DNA of 64,000 bases, taken from the NCBI RefSeq assembly GCF_019264355.1, contig NZ_JAHVAH010000001.1, positions 1,472,001 through 1,536,000 of the forward strand. Reading direction: 5' to 3'. A model generated the notes under the pieces. That model did not search any database. It saw only the letters and a program-made list of their open reading frames with translations, and was not told the DNA's origin. A program made the position numbers and the translations under genes. Below, piece after piece: positions 19,229 through 28,327 of this stretch; the stretch's first letter is position 1, and each line of letters begins with the position of its first letter. Origin of the DNA: Sphingomicrobium clamense. GTDB taxonomy: Bacteria; Pseudomonadota; Alphaproteobacteria; Sphingomonadales; Sphingomonadaceae.

Positions 19229-19765
19229 TCAGCCCGTGTAGGACCGCTTCAGCACGTCGATTTTTTCATTCTCGTCGAGGTCGCTGCGCTGGACGAGGTC
19301 AAAGCCGAGCTTTTCGGCCAGCTTGAACGAAGCCGCATTGCCAGGCGAGATCATCGCCCAGATATCGCGCTTGAGGTTCGCATCGGCCCATTCGAGCGCG
19401 GCCCGGCACGCCTCGCCCGCTACACCCTTACCGTGCACGTCCTTGCCGAAGATCCAGCCCATTTCGGGCTGCCCGTCCCAGATAGGCTCGATCCCGCGCT
19501 GCGCGTCGAAGAAGCCGCAATTTCCGACCACGCGGCCGTCATATTCGACCATCCAGCCTCCATAGCCCAGCACGCTCCACATCCCGACCGACGAGATGAC
19601 GCGCCGCCAGTGGTCGGAACGCGACATGGGCGGCCCTAGAAACTCTTGCACTTCGGGTTGCGCCATGATCGCTTCATGCGCAGCAAAATCCTCCGCGACG
19701 AAGCCGCGAAGGATCAAGCGTTCTGTGCGAATGGTCGGGGCGGGATGATCCGCCACGAGCCCCAT
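19229..19765 (-). CDS. GNAT family N-acetyltransferase (RimJ/RimL-like)
   Basis: A 178-residue GNAT of the type that starts with TIRTERLILRGFVAEDF and has the acetyl-CoA loop in GKDVHGKGVAGEACRAAL, then ISPGNAASFKLAEKLGF. The acceptor could be a ribosomal protein N-terminus or a small molecule. The ATG at 19765 overlaps the rpmE stop as TAATG, so the two are coupled. Longer readings in the same frame run through rpmE and are not credible. Confidence 0.88.
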   Translation of the reverse strand: MGLVADHPAPTIRTERLILRGFVAEDFAAHEAIMAQPEVQEFLGPPMSRSDHWRRVISSVGMWSVLGYGGWMVEYDGRVVGNCGFFDAQRGIEPIWDGQPEMGWIFGKDVHGKGVAGEACRAALEWADANLKRDIWAMISPGNAASFKLAEKLGFDLVQRSDLDENEKIDVLKRSYTG

Positions 19766-19998
19766 TACTTCTTGGTCGAAAGCGACGAAAGGCCGCCGAA
19801 CTTCTTGTTGAAGCGCTCGACACGGCCCCCCTGGGCTGCCTTGCGGCTGCCACCGGTCCAGGCCGGGTGCGATTTCGGGTCGATGTCGAGGTGCAGCGTG
19901 TCGCCTTCCGAACCCCACGTCGAGCGGGTTTCGAAGGTGCTGCCGTCGGTCATTTCGACCTTGATCATATGGTAATCGGGATGGGTATCGTTTTTCAT
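19765..19998 (-). CDS. rpmE: 50S ribosomal protein L31
   Basis: A 77-residue L31 with [43 protein letters not shown] and a basic C-terminal part. The four zinc cysteines of the C+ form are missing, so this is the zinc-independent form. It sits on the 50S central protuberance. A good promoter lies upstream at 20054-20082, whose -35 overlaps the -35 of the divergent B12 operon. Confidence 0.95.
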   Translation of the reverse strand: MKNDTHPDYHMIKVEMTDGSTFETRSTWGSEGDTLHLDIDPKSHPAWTGGSRKAAQGGRVERFNKKFGGLSSLSTKK

Positions 19999-20053
19999 CG
20001 TCTTTTCCTGTGTTTAGGCTGGTTTCCGACCAGCCCCATGAGGATCGAAGCGC

Positions 20054-20082
20054 GCCCTAGCGAAAAGCCTTCTGCTTGACAA
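20054..20082 (-). promoter_or_regulatory. Candidate rpmE promoter
   Basis: On the minus strand TTGTCA (20082-20077) and TAGGGC (20059-20054) are separated by 17 bases. The spacer end and -10 region (GCTTTTCGCTAG) are identical to those in front of rpsB. The -35 shares five bases with the TTGACA of the opposite-strand btuB promoter. Confidence 0.6.
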
Positions 20083-20104
20083 GCAAAAGCTCCCCGGAAT
20101 AGCG
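20076..20104 (+). promoter_or_regulatory. Candidate promoter of the B12 uptake operon
   Basis: A consensus TTGACA lies at 20076-20081. The matching -10 around 20098-20105 is poor (ATAGCG after 17 bases). Transcription would begin near 20110, exactly where the cobalamin riboswitch sequence begins, which supports the placement. Confidence 0.5.
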
Positions 20105-20111
20105 CTCGCCA

Positions 20112-20240
20112 CAGGAACGAGGTTTCGCCCCTGTAGTGGGGGCGGCGAAGAGGGAAGCCGGCGAACATCCGGCGCTGTGCCCGCAACTGTGATCCGCGCA
20201 TGAGCCGCAGAGAGCCAGATACCGACCCCGATCCGTCGTC
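20112..20240 (+). ncRNA. Cobalamin (B12) riboswitch aptamer
   Basis: The stretch has the ordered signature blocks of a cobalamin riboswitch: AAGAGGGAAGCC, GAACATCCGGCGCTG, CCCGCAACTGTGA, then AGCCAGATACCGAC near the 3' end. CCGGC (20158-20162) and GCCGG-type partners around GAACATCCGGC form a conserved stem. The ends are approximate. It lies between a TTGACA promoter and btuB, the gene most often controlled by this element. Bound cobalamin should switch the operon off. Confidence 0.93.
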
Positions 20241-20298
20241 CGTTCCGGCTGCCGGGGTCAGCGGCGGGGCGTGGATCGGCATGGGCGCGATGCGTCCG

Positions 20299-20335
20299 TC
20301 CTTTCCGCCGTGACGACTTGTCACGGATGAAAGGA
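20299..20335 (+). promoter_or_regulatory. Expression-platform hairpin hiding the btuB ribosome binding site
   Basis: CCGTGAC (20308-20314) and GTCACGG (20320-20326) form a perfect 7-bp stem with a five-base loop. After a 2x2 internal loop TCCTTTC (20299-20305) pairs with GAAAGGA (20329-20335). That right arm is the ribosome binding site for the ATG at 20343. This is the off state expected of a riboswitch that controls translation. Confidence 0.7.
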
Positions 20336-20342
20336 AAAACCC

Positions 20343-22181
20343 ATGTTCGATCTCCCCCCTATCGACGCCGAATTCCCGGACGAGAAAATCGTCATTACCG
20401 CCTCCCGCGACGAGGTGGACGCCGACGCGACAAGCGACGCGATCAGCCTGCTCGAGCCCGAAACGCTCGACCAGCTCGGCGAAGCGCGCGTCGTGCCCCT
20501 GCTGCGGCTTCTTCCCTCGGTCGCGTTGGCCGAGACGGGTCCCGCCGGCACCCAGGCGCAGGTCCGTATCCGCGGCGCCGAAGCCAGCCACACCTTGCTG
20601 TTCATCGACGGCATCAAGGCCAACGATCCTGCCGCAGGAAACGAGGCGCGTTTCGAATTGCTCGGCGATAGCGCGGGCGATGCGCTCGAATTGAAGCGCG
20701 GGCCGCAGTCCGCCTTGTGGGGCGCCGAGGCCATTGGCGGTGTCGTAGCCCTGCGGAGTGCAGCGGCGGAGGCCCGCAGCGTGTCGGCCTTTGGCGAATA
20801 TGGCAGCGACGACTTCCAGCGTCTCTCGTCCCGCTTCGCAGCCGGCGGCGAAACCGGCCAGCTCGTCGCCGCCGTCGGCTATCAACGCAGCGACGGCATC
20901 GACAGCTTCGGCGATGGAGGCGAAAAGGACGGATATTCGCTGTTCACCGCGCGTGTTGCGGGCGAGCTCGACCTTTCCACCGGCATCACGCTCGAAACCT
21001 CGGGCTTCGCGATCGACGGCAAGAGCGAATTTGACGGGTTCGATCCGGTCTTCTTCACCCGCGCCGACACGGACGACGAAACCGACAACCGCCTCGCCGC
21101 GGGCCGCGTCGGCCTCTCTTTGACCGATATCGGGGTGGATCGCGCCCGGTTCGGCATTTCCTATCTCGACAGCCAGAACATCAATTTCACCGACGGCGCC
21201 GAGACCAATCGGACCGCCGCCGACCGACTAACGGTCAATGCCCAGCTGGCCGAAGATATCGGCAACTTCACGCTGATCTCCGCGGTCGACCACGAGGCCG
21301 AAGACTTCGAGGCCGACGATGTCGCCTTCGGTGGCCTCACGCGGCAGGACGTGTCGCGCGAGCGCACCGGCATCCTGGCCGAGGCCCGTTGGACCCACGA
21401 TCGGCTCACCGCCGACATTGCCGTCCGTCATGACATGTTCGAAGGCAGCAGCAACGCGACGAGCATTTCGGGCGGCCTGCTCTACGCGCTGGACGACCGC
21501 TTCTCGCTTTTTGCCAATTATGGCGAGGGGATCGCGCAGCCCAGCTTCTACGACCTGTTCGGCTTCTTTCCGGGCAGCTTCGTCGGCAATCCGCAAGTAA
21601 AGCCGGAGCGCTCGCGCGGCGGCGACATTGGCGTGCGATACGCCGACGACCGACTGTCCGGCGCAGTGACGATCTTCCACCAGCGGCTCGACAACGAAAT
21701 TGTCTCGATTTTCGACGGGATCAACTTCACGTCGTCGGTCATCAACGCGCAGGGCAAGAGCGATCGCTGGGGCGTTGAGGTCGAGGCCGGCGCACGACTG
21801 TCCGATGCGCTGAGCGTATCCGCCAACTATAGTTATCTCGACGCGGACGAGCCGGATGTCTCGGGCGCGGATTTGGCGGAAACCCGACGCCCCAGGCACC
21901 GCGCGGCAATCCATGCCACCGGAAACGTCGACCGCCTCTCCTACGGCGCCAGCCTCGCCATCGTCGGCGCTCGCGATGATGTCGACTTCGACCTTTGGCC
22001 CGCCAGCCGCGTGACACTCGACAGCTATGCACTGCTGTCCGCGCGGATCGGATACAGGCTCAATGACACGCTCGAACTCAACGTCCGCGGGACCAACCTT
22101 ACGGACAGCGATTATCAGGACGTGGTCGGTTACAACACCCAAGGGAGGGCGGTCTTTGCCGGCATTCGCATCACTGGCTAG
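20343..22181 (+). CDS. btuB: TonB-dependent cobalamin receptor, without visible signal peptide
   Basis: A 612-residue outer-membrane receptor. A TonB-box-like EKIVITASR is at 14-22, then a plug domain with QVRIRGAEASHTLLFIDGIKANDP, and a 22-strand-type barrel ending in a terminal beta strand (AVFAGIRITG). The B12 riboswitch upstream and btuFCD downstream identify the ligand. The oddity is the N-terminus: the protein begins MFDLPPIDAEFPDE with no signal peptide, and an in-frame TGA at 20328 rules out a longer start. Either the signal was lost, an indel is present, or export is unusual. The ribosome binding site AAAGGA lies in the hairpin described above. Confidence 0.9.
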   Translation: MFDLPPIDAEFPDEKIVITASRDEVDADATSDAISLLEPETLDQLGEARVVPLLRLLPSVALAETGPAGTQAQVRIRGAEASHTLLFIDGIKANDPAAGNEARFELLGDSAGDALELKRGPQSALWGAEAIGGVVALRSAAAEARSVSAFGEYGSDDFQRLSSRFAAGGETGQLVAAVGYQRSDGIDSFGDGGEKDGYSLFTARVAGELDLSTGITLETSGFAIDGKSEFDGFDPVFFTRADTDDETDNRLAAGRVGLSLTDIGVDRARFGISYLDSQNINFTDGAETNRTAADRLTVNAQLAEDIGNFTLISAVDHEAEDFEADDVAFGGLTRQDVSRERTGILAEARWTHDRLTADIAVRHDMFEGSSNATSISGGLLYALDDRFSLFANYGEGIAQPSFYDLFGFFPGSFVGNPQVKPERSRGGDIGVRYADDRLSGAVTIFHQRLDNEIVSIFDGINFTSSVINAQGKSDRWGVEVEAGARLSDALSVSANYSYLDADEPDVSGADLAETRRPRHRAAIHATGNVDRLSYGASLAIVGARDDVDFDLWPASRVTLDSYALLSARIGYRLNDTLELNVRGTNLTDSDYQDVVGYNTQGRAVFAGIRITG

Positions 22182-22914
22182 CGCCGCGCTCGCGGCAGGC
22201 AAAATTGCGAGTCTCGACCTGTGCGCGGACGAGTATCTGCTGCTGCTTGCACCGCGCGAGCGCATTGCCAGCGTCAGTCACTTGGCCGACGACGAACGCG
22301 ACAATGCGCTGAGCGAACGGGCGCGCGGCATCCCCGCCAATCGCGGCTCGCTCGAAAGCCTGCTGGCAAGCGACGCGAAGATCCTGCTGACGACGCGGCC
22401 GCTGGGCCGGTTCGACCGCGACCTCGCAGCGCGGCTCGGCATGCGCGTCGTCATGCTCGATTCATCGTCGCCCGAGCGAGTCTCGCAAACGGTCGATCGG
22501 GTCGCCGCGCTCGCCGACAATGAAAGCGCTGCGCGGGCATGGCAGTCGCGTTACGCTGCCCTTAGGGCGAACGCCCCTGCCTCGCGCAGATCGGCGCTGT
22601 GGATCGGGGTTGGAGGGATCGGCATGTCACCCCAGTCCGCTGCGGCGCAGTGGCTCGGCTATGCCGGAGTGCGCCCGGTCCTCGCGGCACCGGGCCTCAG
22701 CCGGGTCGAGCAGGTCGTGACCTCCAACGCGCCGATCATCCTGCGCAGTCGCTACGATGCCGGCAGCTATTCGCAAGCCGCCTCCTATCTCGACCATCCG
22801 CTGGTCAAGCGAGCGGGGCGTCGGCAGATCGCAGTGGACGGTCGGCGTTTCACCTGTTCGGGCCCGTTGCTGCTCGACGAAATCGAACGATTGAAACGGC
22901 GCTTGGCGCAATGA
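22156..22914 (+). CDS. btuF: Cobalamin ABC transporter substrate-binding protein
   Basis: About 252 residues of the BtuF/FecB periplasmic binding fold: KIASLDLCADEYLLLLAPRERIASVS, then LLASDAKILLTTRPLG and a C-terminal lobe ending in FTCSGPLLLDEIERL. TTG at 22156 is the best start: GGGAGGG stands six bases before it, and it gives a short signal-like N-terminus (MPAFASLASAALAAG). It overlaps the btuB end by 26 bases. The protein would deliver B12 to BtuCD. Its signal peptide is short, so export efficiency is uncertain. Confidence 0.85.
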   Translation: MPAFASLASAALAAGKIASLDLCADEYLLLLAPRERIASVSHLADDERDNALSERARGIPANRGSLESLLASDAKILLTTRPLGRFDRDLAARLGMRVVMLDSSSPERVSQTVDRVAALADNESAARAWQSRYAALRANAPASRRSALWIGVGGIGMSPQSAAAQWLGYAGVRPVLAAPGLSRVEQVVTSNAPIILRSRYDAGSYSQAASYLDHPLVKRAGRRQIAVDGRRFTCSGPLLLDEIERLKRRLAQ

Positions 22915-23852
22915 GGATCGCGCTTGCCCTCTTCGGTTTCGCGCTCGTCGTCGCGCATCTCTTGTTGCCGACCACGCTACTCGAACGACCCGAGCTCGCA
23001 CAGCTCATCCTGGTCGAACTGCGCCTGCCACGGACGCTCCTCGCCATCGGCTACGGTTTGTCGCTCGGCATGGCAGGCGCGGTGTTGCAAGCCATCTTTG
23101 CCAATCCCCTCGCCTCGCCCGACATCACCGGTGCGAGCGCCGGCGGCGCGCTGGGCGCGGTCACCGTGGCCTATGTGCTGGGTTTGTCGGGCGCGGTCGC
23201 GATGGCGGTCGGCGGCGCCATCGGCGCCGGCGCGGCGCTCGTCCTACTGTTCCTCGTAGCAGGGCGTGGGGCCGATCCAGCGCGCCTCCTGCTGGCGGGC
23301 CTCGCCATCGCGCTTGCTGCTGGGTCGGCAACCGCGCTGATGCTCGCGCTCGCCCCCTCGCCTTACGCCTTCTACGACGCGTGGCGCTGGTTGATGGGAA
23401 GTCTCGTCGACCGGTCGCGGGGCCAGGCCGCCGCCGCGCTCGTGCCTGCCATGATTGCCTGCTTTTTCCTTTGGCGTGACCGCAGGGCCTACGACCTCAT
23501 CGCGCTCGGTGACGACGTGCTTGCATCGCTCGGTGTCGACCCCCGTCGCCTCGCCAATCGCACGATGTTCCTCGCGGCCATCGCCACGGGCGCGTGCGTG
23601 GCGCTATGCGGCGCGATCGGCTTCGTCGGTCTCATTGCCCCGATCATCGCCCGTCATCTGACACGCGGACATCCTGGCCGCGCCATCCTGCCTGCCGGAC
23701 TATTGGGGGCCGGTGTTTTACTGTTCGCCGATCTTGTCGTGCGTTTTGCCCCGGCGGGCCGCGACATTCCCATCGGGGTCATCACCAGCCTCATCGGCAC
23801 ACCCATCTTCATTTTCGTGCTGGCGCGGCTGCCGCGGGGAAGCCGCGCATGA
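22911..23852 (+). CDS. btuC: Cobalamin ABC transporter permease (FecCD family)
   Basis: A 313-residue inner-membrane permease with about nine to ten hydrophobic segments. Family markers are ELRLPRTLLAIGYGLSLGMAGAVLQAIFANPLASPD, GFVGLIAPIIARHLTRGH (the loop touching the ATPase) and AGRDIPIGVITSLIGTPIFIFVL; these match FecCD-type permeases that work as homodimers. It starts at ATG 22911, overlapping btuF as ATGA, and overlaps btuD likewise. The operon context assigns cobalamin rather than siderophore transport. Confidence 0.9.
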   Translation: MRIALALFGFALVVAHLLLPTTLLERPELAQLILVELRLPRTLLAIGYGLSLGMAGAVLQAIFANPLASPDITGASAGGALGAVTVAYVLGLSGAVAMAVGGAIGAGAALVLLFLVAGRGADPARLLLAGLAIALAAGSATALMLALAPSPYAFYDAWRWLMGSLVDRSRGQAAAALVPAMIACFFLWRDRRAYDLIALGDDVLASLGVDPRRLANRTMFLAAIATGACVALCGAIGFVGLIAPIIARHLTRGHPGRAILPAGLLGAGVLLFADLVVRFAPAGRDIPIGVITSLIGTPIFIFVLARLPRGSRA

Positions 23853-24544
23853 CGGCTACCTTCACCTCACTTTCCTTGGAGATGCGGCTCGAGCCTACCG
23901 ACCTCAAGCTGGCAGACGGCGCCTTCGTGGCGCTGGTCGGCCCGAACGGCAGCGGCAAGACCAGCCTGCTCCATGCCATGGCAGGGATCGCAGGCGATGC
24001 CACGGCACGGACCATCGACGGCGAACCGGTACCACAGGGCCAGCCCGCGCGGCGCGCGCGGCTCATCGGTTTGATGCCCGCCAATCGCGCGCTGGCCTGG
24101 CCGATCCCCGTCCGCGATCTCCTGTCGCTGTCGCCCGTCCCGGTCGATCCGGAGCGGGTCGCGAGCCTCGTCAAGCGCCTTGAACTAACCGACCTGATCG
24201 ATCGCCCCGCAAACGCCTTGTCGACCGGCGAACGCGCACGCGTCTTCCTTGCCCGCACGTTGGCCAGTCGCCCGCGCCTGCTGCTCCTCGACGAGCCGCT
24301 CGCCAATCTCGACCCCTATTGGGCGCTGTCGATCGTCGATCTGCTGCGTGAGGAAGCGCGCGGCGGCACGATGATCGTCACGGCGATGCACGACTTCGCG
24401 CTCGCGCGGCGGTTCGACCGCATGCTTCTGATGCACGAAGGGCGGCTCGCGCTTGACGGGCCGTCCTCCGAAACAATGCGCAAAGAGCGCTTCGCGAATA
24501 TCTTCCGCCTTGCGCCCGAGGGCGAAGGCTGGCGCCCGGCCTAG
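23849..24544 (+). CDS. btuD: Cobalamin ABC transporter ATP-binding protein
   Basis: A 231-residue ATPase with Walker A GPNGSGKT (31-38), signature [15 protein letters not shown] (a variant of LSGGQ), Walker B LLLLDEP and the switch His in TAMHD. It drives BtuC. It is slightly short compared with siderophore ATPases. The start overlaps btuC (ATGA) and the TAG stop interlocks with fabZ on the opposite strand (CTAG). Confidence 0.9.
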   Translation: MTATFTSLSLEMRLEPTDLKLADGAFVALVGPNGSGKTSLLHAMAGIAGDATARTIDGEPVPQGQPARRARLIGLMPANRALAWPIPVRDLLSLSPVPVDPERVASLVKRLELTDLIDRPANALSTGERARVFLARTLASRPRLLLLDEPLANLDPYWALSIVDLLREEARGGTMIVTAMHDFALARRFDRMLLMHEGRLALDGPSSETMRKERFANIFRLAPEGEGWRPA

Positions 24545-25011
24545 GCTTCGGGCGGGTCCGCAATCATCGCAGTGAACTGCACTTCACAGGTCGTCTCGCC
24601 ATTCACCGACGCCTTGCCGGCAAACTTGCAGATCGCACGGCGCATCTGGACGATCTCGACATCGAGCTGGAGCAGGCAGCCCGGTTCGACCGGCTTCCTG
24701 AACTTCGCATTCTCGATCGCCATAAAATAGACCAGCTTGCCAGACCCTGCGAGGTCCATGCTCTCGACCGCGAGCACGCCCGCCGCCTGCGCCAGCGCCT
24801 CCACCTGGAGGACACCGGGCATGATCGGGCGACCGGGAAAATGCCCTTGGAAGAACTCCTCGTTCATGCTTACCGCCTTGATAGCGGTGATCGATTCATC
24901 CTTCGTGATGCGCTCGACCCGGTCGACGAGCAGCATCGGGTAGCGGTGCGGCAGCGCCGCCATCACCTTGGTGACGTCGAGCGGACCGAGGGTGGCGGCG
25001 CCGTCGCTCAT
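24541..25011 (-). CDS. fabZ: 3-hydroxyacyl-ACP dehydratase
   Basis: A 156-residue hot-dog-fold dehydratase removing water from 3-hydroxyacyl-ACP in fatty acid synthesis. The catalytic His and Glu are visible as H57 in [11 protein letters not shown] and E71 in [10 protein letters not shown]. It closes the cluster pyrH-frr-uppS-cdsA-dxr-rseP-bamA-skp-fabZ, a standard proteobacterial order in which lpx genes often follow. Here the cluster ends at fabZ and the lpx genes are absent. Confidence 0.96.
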   Translation of the reverse strand: MSDGAATLGPLDVTKVMAALPHRYPMLLVDRVERITKDESITAIKAVSMNEEFFQGHFPGRPIMPGVLQVEALAQAAGVLAVESMDLAGSGKLVYFMAIENAKFRKPVEPGCLLQLDVEIVQMRRAICKFAGKASVNGETTCEVQFTAMIADPPEA

Positions 25012-25016
25012 GGGGC

Positions 25017-25616
25017 TTAGCGACCCGCCGGTGGGGTCTGCTGCTGCGCGGGCTGCTGCGGCGCCGGCGCGGTCGTGGCGATCGTCGTCAGGCGACGGTT
25101 TACCTCGGCCATCACGTCGGCTGTGATGTCGATCGCGGGCGAGTGCATCAGCGCCTGCTGCTCGTCCATGACGATGTGCGCGCCACGCGCCTGCATCACG
25201 GTCTGGACAGCGGGCTGGTAGGCCGCGCTGAACTGCTGCGAAACATAGGCGCTGTTGCGCTGCAGGGTCTGGCGACGGCCAGTGATCTCCTGCGTCGCGG
25301 CGCGGCGCGAGGCTTCGAACTGCTGGACGCGCTGCTGCAGGGCAGCCGACGGCTCGGCACCGTTGAGCGCGTTGATCTCGGCCTGGATCGCCTGGCCGCT
25401 GGCTTCGAGCGGGGTGGCGAGCTCGCTTTCACGCGCGGCGATGGCATCGGCCTGCGCCTTGAGCTGCGCGGCGGCGGTCACGCACGCGGTGCATTCGGCA
25501 CCGACACGCTGGCTGTCGACAATCGCGATCTTGGCTTCGGGGAGCGCCTGCGCCTGTGCGGCGGCGGGCAGGATGACGGTACTGGCGGCAAGCGCCGCGG
25601 CAAACATGGTCTTCAT
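25017..25616 (-). CDS. OmpH/Skp family periplasmic chaperone
   Basis: A 199-residue protein with a signal peptide ([22 protein letters not shown]), a strand ([12 protein letters not shown]) and long coiled-coil helices rich in Ala, Gln and Arg, as in the Skp tentacles. Skp holds unfolded outer-membrane proteins for the Bam complex. The C-terminus is a Pro/Gln tail ([14 protein letters not shown]). Two cysteines in ECTACV are unusual for Skp and could form a disulfide. The ATG overlaps the bamA stop as TAATG. Confidence 0.88.
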   Translation of the reverse strand: MKTMFAAALAASTVILPAAAQAQALPEAKIAIVDSQRVGAECTACVTAAAQLKAQADAIAARESELATPLEASGQAIQAEINALNGAEPSAALQQRVQQFEASRRAATQEITGRRQTLQRNSAYVSQQFSAAYQPAVQTVMQARGAHIVMDEQQALMHSPAIDITADVMAEVNRRLTTIATTAPAPQQPAQQQTPPAGR

Positions 25617-28243
25617 TAGAATTGGGTTCCTACATTGAAGGAGAAGAGTTTGGGATCGTCGCCCTCCTGGGTCACGATCGCCTTGGCGATGTCGAGGCGC
25701 AGCGGACCAAAGGGGCTGACCCAGTTGACGCCGACACCGACCGAAACACGCGGGCTGATGCTGTCGCCGAGGAAAAATTCCCGGAAGCCCGCGGAACGGA
25801 AATAGTCGCCTTCGGCACCCGGACAATCGGATGCAGGCGGGAGATAGAGGATGGCCTGCTCAGGATTGTCCGCGGCAGGATTACAAATGACGCCGATATT
25901 GTTGAGGATCGGCGTGTCGAGCCCCCAGACCGACGCGACGTCGACATAGGCCGAGGGACGCAGGCCAAAGCTGCGCGCACCCTCGCCGAGCGGGATTTCG
26001 AGCTCGACGCGGCCGAGATAATAGCCACGACCGCCCAACGCGTTGCGCTCGAGCGCGGCATCTTCGAGAAGATTGCCCTCAAGGTCGTACGGAACACGGC
26101 GCACGCGCGGTCCGATACCGCGAATGTCAAACCCGCGAACGGTCGGGCCGAAGAAGCGATCCGACAGGCGGATGTCGTCAATGCCCTCGAGGCCGTTATC
26201 CTCGAACGGATGGATGTAGCCACCCTCCGCGGTCAGCGAGAGAATGAACTCGTTGCCGAGGTTGAAGAACTGCGCGGCGTTGGCAGTGCTGCGAAGATAT
26301 TTCACATCGCCGCCCAGGCCCGCAAAGTCCTGGCTGAGCGAGGCACGGAAGCCGCGCGTCGCGCGAATGCCGTCCGTGTTGTTGAAGGCGATGGTGTAGC
26401 CGATGGCCGAGGTCAGTCGATCGCCCAGTTCGTTACACAGATAGGTACCCGCACGGACCGGGTCGCACTCCAGATTGCCGTCGCCGTCGAGATCGGTGAA
26501 GAACAGCTCCTCATCGAGTGTGATTTCCGAGTTTTCGAGACGATAGCGGAAGCCGGCCGAGAAATATTCGGTCACCGGGAAGCCGAGCCGCAGCCCGCCA
26601 CCGGTCGTCAGCTGGCCATAGGTCTCGCGTCGTTCGTTGCCGACGAAGCTGAAGCTGTTGAAGTCGCGGCGATAGATGTCGCCGCCGAGCAGGATGTTGC
26701 GGCCGCCGAAATAGGGTTCGACAAAGCCGAGGCTGACCGACTTGGAGTAACGCGAATAGCTCGCGCCCGCAGACAGCTGCTGGCCCTTGCCCATGAAGTT
26801 GCGCTGAGCAATCGACGCGGAGAAAAGCAGTCGCTCGATGCTCGAATAGCCCGCCGACAGCTGGATTTCGCCGGTCGGACGTTCTTCGAGATCGACCGCC
26901 AATGCGATCCGGTCGTCGCCGACGCGCGTCTGCGTGATTTCCAGCTCTTCCTGGAAGAAGCCGAGCGATTTGATGCGGTCTTCCGAACGCTTGATCTGCG
27001 CAGCGTTAAAGGGGTCACCTTCGGCGAGGCGCAATTCGCGGCGAATGACCTTGTCGCGGGTCGTCGTATTGCCGTTGATGTCGACGCGGTCGATGTAAAC
27101 GCGCGGTGTCTCGGCCAGCACGAAAGAAATGTCGATCGTCAAATCTTCGGCATTACGCTGATAGTCCGGCGACACGTCCGAGAAAGCGTAGCCGCGAAGG
27201 CCGGCAATCTCGCTGAAGCGCGTGACCGTATTTTCCACCGCTTCGGCGTTGAACCAGTCGCCGCTGGTCAGCCCGATGGCCGGCTGCAGGCGCTCGGACG
27301 GAAGATCGCGAATGTCGCTTTCGACGCTCAGGTCGCCAAATTTGTAGCGCGGACCTTCCTCCACGATGAAGGTAAGGACGAAATCCTCGCGGTCGGGCGT
27401 CAATTCGGCCTGCGCGTTGACGACGCGGAAATCGGCATAGCCTTCGGTCAGGTAGAAGGCGCGCAGCTTTTCCTGGTCCGCGGCGAGACGATCGGCGTCA
27501 TAGGCGTCGTTCGACTTCATGAAGCCAAGCAGGCCACCCGCCTCGCGGCTGAAGATTTCCTTGCGCAGCTTCTTGTCGGAAAAGGCTTCGTTACCGATGA
27601 AGTTGATCTGGCGAATCTTCGACTTTTCGCCCTCGCTAATCTCGAAGATCAAATCGACGCGGTTCTGGTCGAGCTGCACGATCTTGGGCTCGACAACCGC
27701 GGCAAAGCGGCCCTCGCGCTTGTAAAGTTCGACGATGCGATCGACGTCGGCACGCACGGCCGAACGGGTGAAGATCTGGCGCGGTGCGAGCTGGATTTCC
27801 GGCTCGATCTTGTCGTCCTTGAGCTTCTTGTTGCCCTCGAGGACGATGCGGTTGATGACCGGGTTTTCCTGAACGACGATCACGATGTTGCCAGTGTCGG
27901 CGCCGGTGATCTGCACGTCCGCGAACAGCTGCGTGTCGTAGAGCGCCTTAAGCGCGCGATCGAGGTCGCGCCCGGTATAGGTTTGGCCCGGCTGCAGGTT
28001 GGCGTAGGCGAAAACGGTCTCGCGCTCGATACGCTCGGCACCCGCGACGTTGAGCGACCGGATAACCTGCTCCACCGGCTGCGGCGCGGTCAGCTGCGCT
28101 TCTTCGGCGGCTTCGCCCTCGGGCATCACGATCGGATCGGGGATTGTCGTGTCCTGCGCGAAAGCGGGGAAGGTCCCGCCCAGCATGGTTCCGACCAGCA
28201 GCATGGCACCCGTCCGGCGCACTCGGTTCTTGTTCAAAATCAC
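25616..28243 (-). CDS. bamA: Outer membrane protein assembly factor BamA
   Basis: An outer-membrane insertase of about 875 residues. After a signal peptide (ILNKNRVRRTGAM...FPAFAQ) come five POTRA domains (first: VIRSLNVAGAERIERETV) and a 16-strand barrel. The lid-loop motif appears as VRGFDIRGIGPR, and the C-terminal strand ends LFSFNVGTQF with a terminal Phe. GTG at 28243 gives the best signal peptide; an upstream GTG at 28309 would add 22 residues that do not look like an export signal. A long opposite-strand reading frame here is a codon shadow. Confidence 0.95.
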   Translation of the reverse strand: MILNKNRVRRTGAMLLVGTMLGGTFPAFAQDTTIPDPIVMPEGEAAEEAQLTAPQPVEQVIRSLNVAGAERIERETVFAYANLQPGQTYTGRDLDRALKALYDTQLFADVQITGADTGNIVIVVQENPVINRIVLEGNKKLKDDKIEPEIQLAPRQIFTRSAVRADVDRIVELYKREGRFAAVVEPKIVQLDQNRVDLIFEISEGEKSKIRQINFIGNEAFSDKKLRKEIFSREAGGLLGFMKSNDAYDADRLAADQEKLRAFYLTEGYADFRVVNAQAELTPDREDFVLTFIVEEGPRYKFGDLSVESDIRDLPSERLQPAIGLTSGDWFNAEAVENTVTRFSEIAGLRGYAFSDVSPDYQRNAEDLTIDISFVLAETPRVYIDRVDINGNTTTRDKVIRRELRLAEGDPFNAAQIKRSEDRIKSLGFFQEELEITQTRVGDDRIALAVDLEERPTGEIQLSAGYSSIERLLFSASIAQRNFMGKGQQLSAGASYSRYSKSVSLGFVEPYFGGRNILLGGDIYRRDFNSFSFVGNERRETYGQLTTGGGLRLGFPVTEYFSAGFRYRLENSEITLDEELFFTDLDGDGNLECDPVRAGTYLCNELGDRLTSAIGYTIAFNNTDGIRATRGFRASLSQDFAGLGGDVKYLRSTANAAQFFNLGNEFILSLTAEGGYIHPFEDNGLEGIDDIRLSDRFFGPTVRGFDIRGIGPRVRRVPYDLEGNLLEDAALERNALGGRGYYLGRVELEIPLGEGARSFGLRPSAYVDVASVWGLDTPILNNIGVICNPAADNPEQAILYLPPASDCPGAEGDYFRSAGFREFFLGDSISPRVSVGVGVNWVSPFGPLRLDIAKAIVTQEGDDPKLFSFNVGTQF

Positions 28244-28327
28244 GCGTTCCCGCCCTTGTCCTGATGGCACTTCACACAGCACTGCTGTGCCCTGAAATAA
28301 TTCGTCCACCCCACTGCCCGAATGAGA

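Noticed and set aside
22599..22910. Long N-terminal extension of btuC reaching back into btuF
   Set aside because: The permease family starts at the ATG at 22911, which forms an ATGA overlap with btuF; the extension is Arg-rich shadow sequence.
25622..28264. An 880-codon open frame on the plus strand opposite bamA
   Set aside because: It is the codon-position shadow of bamA in GC-rich DNA. Its product has no recognisable domain, while bamA matches its family throughout.
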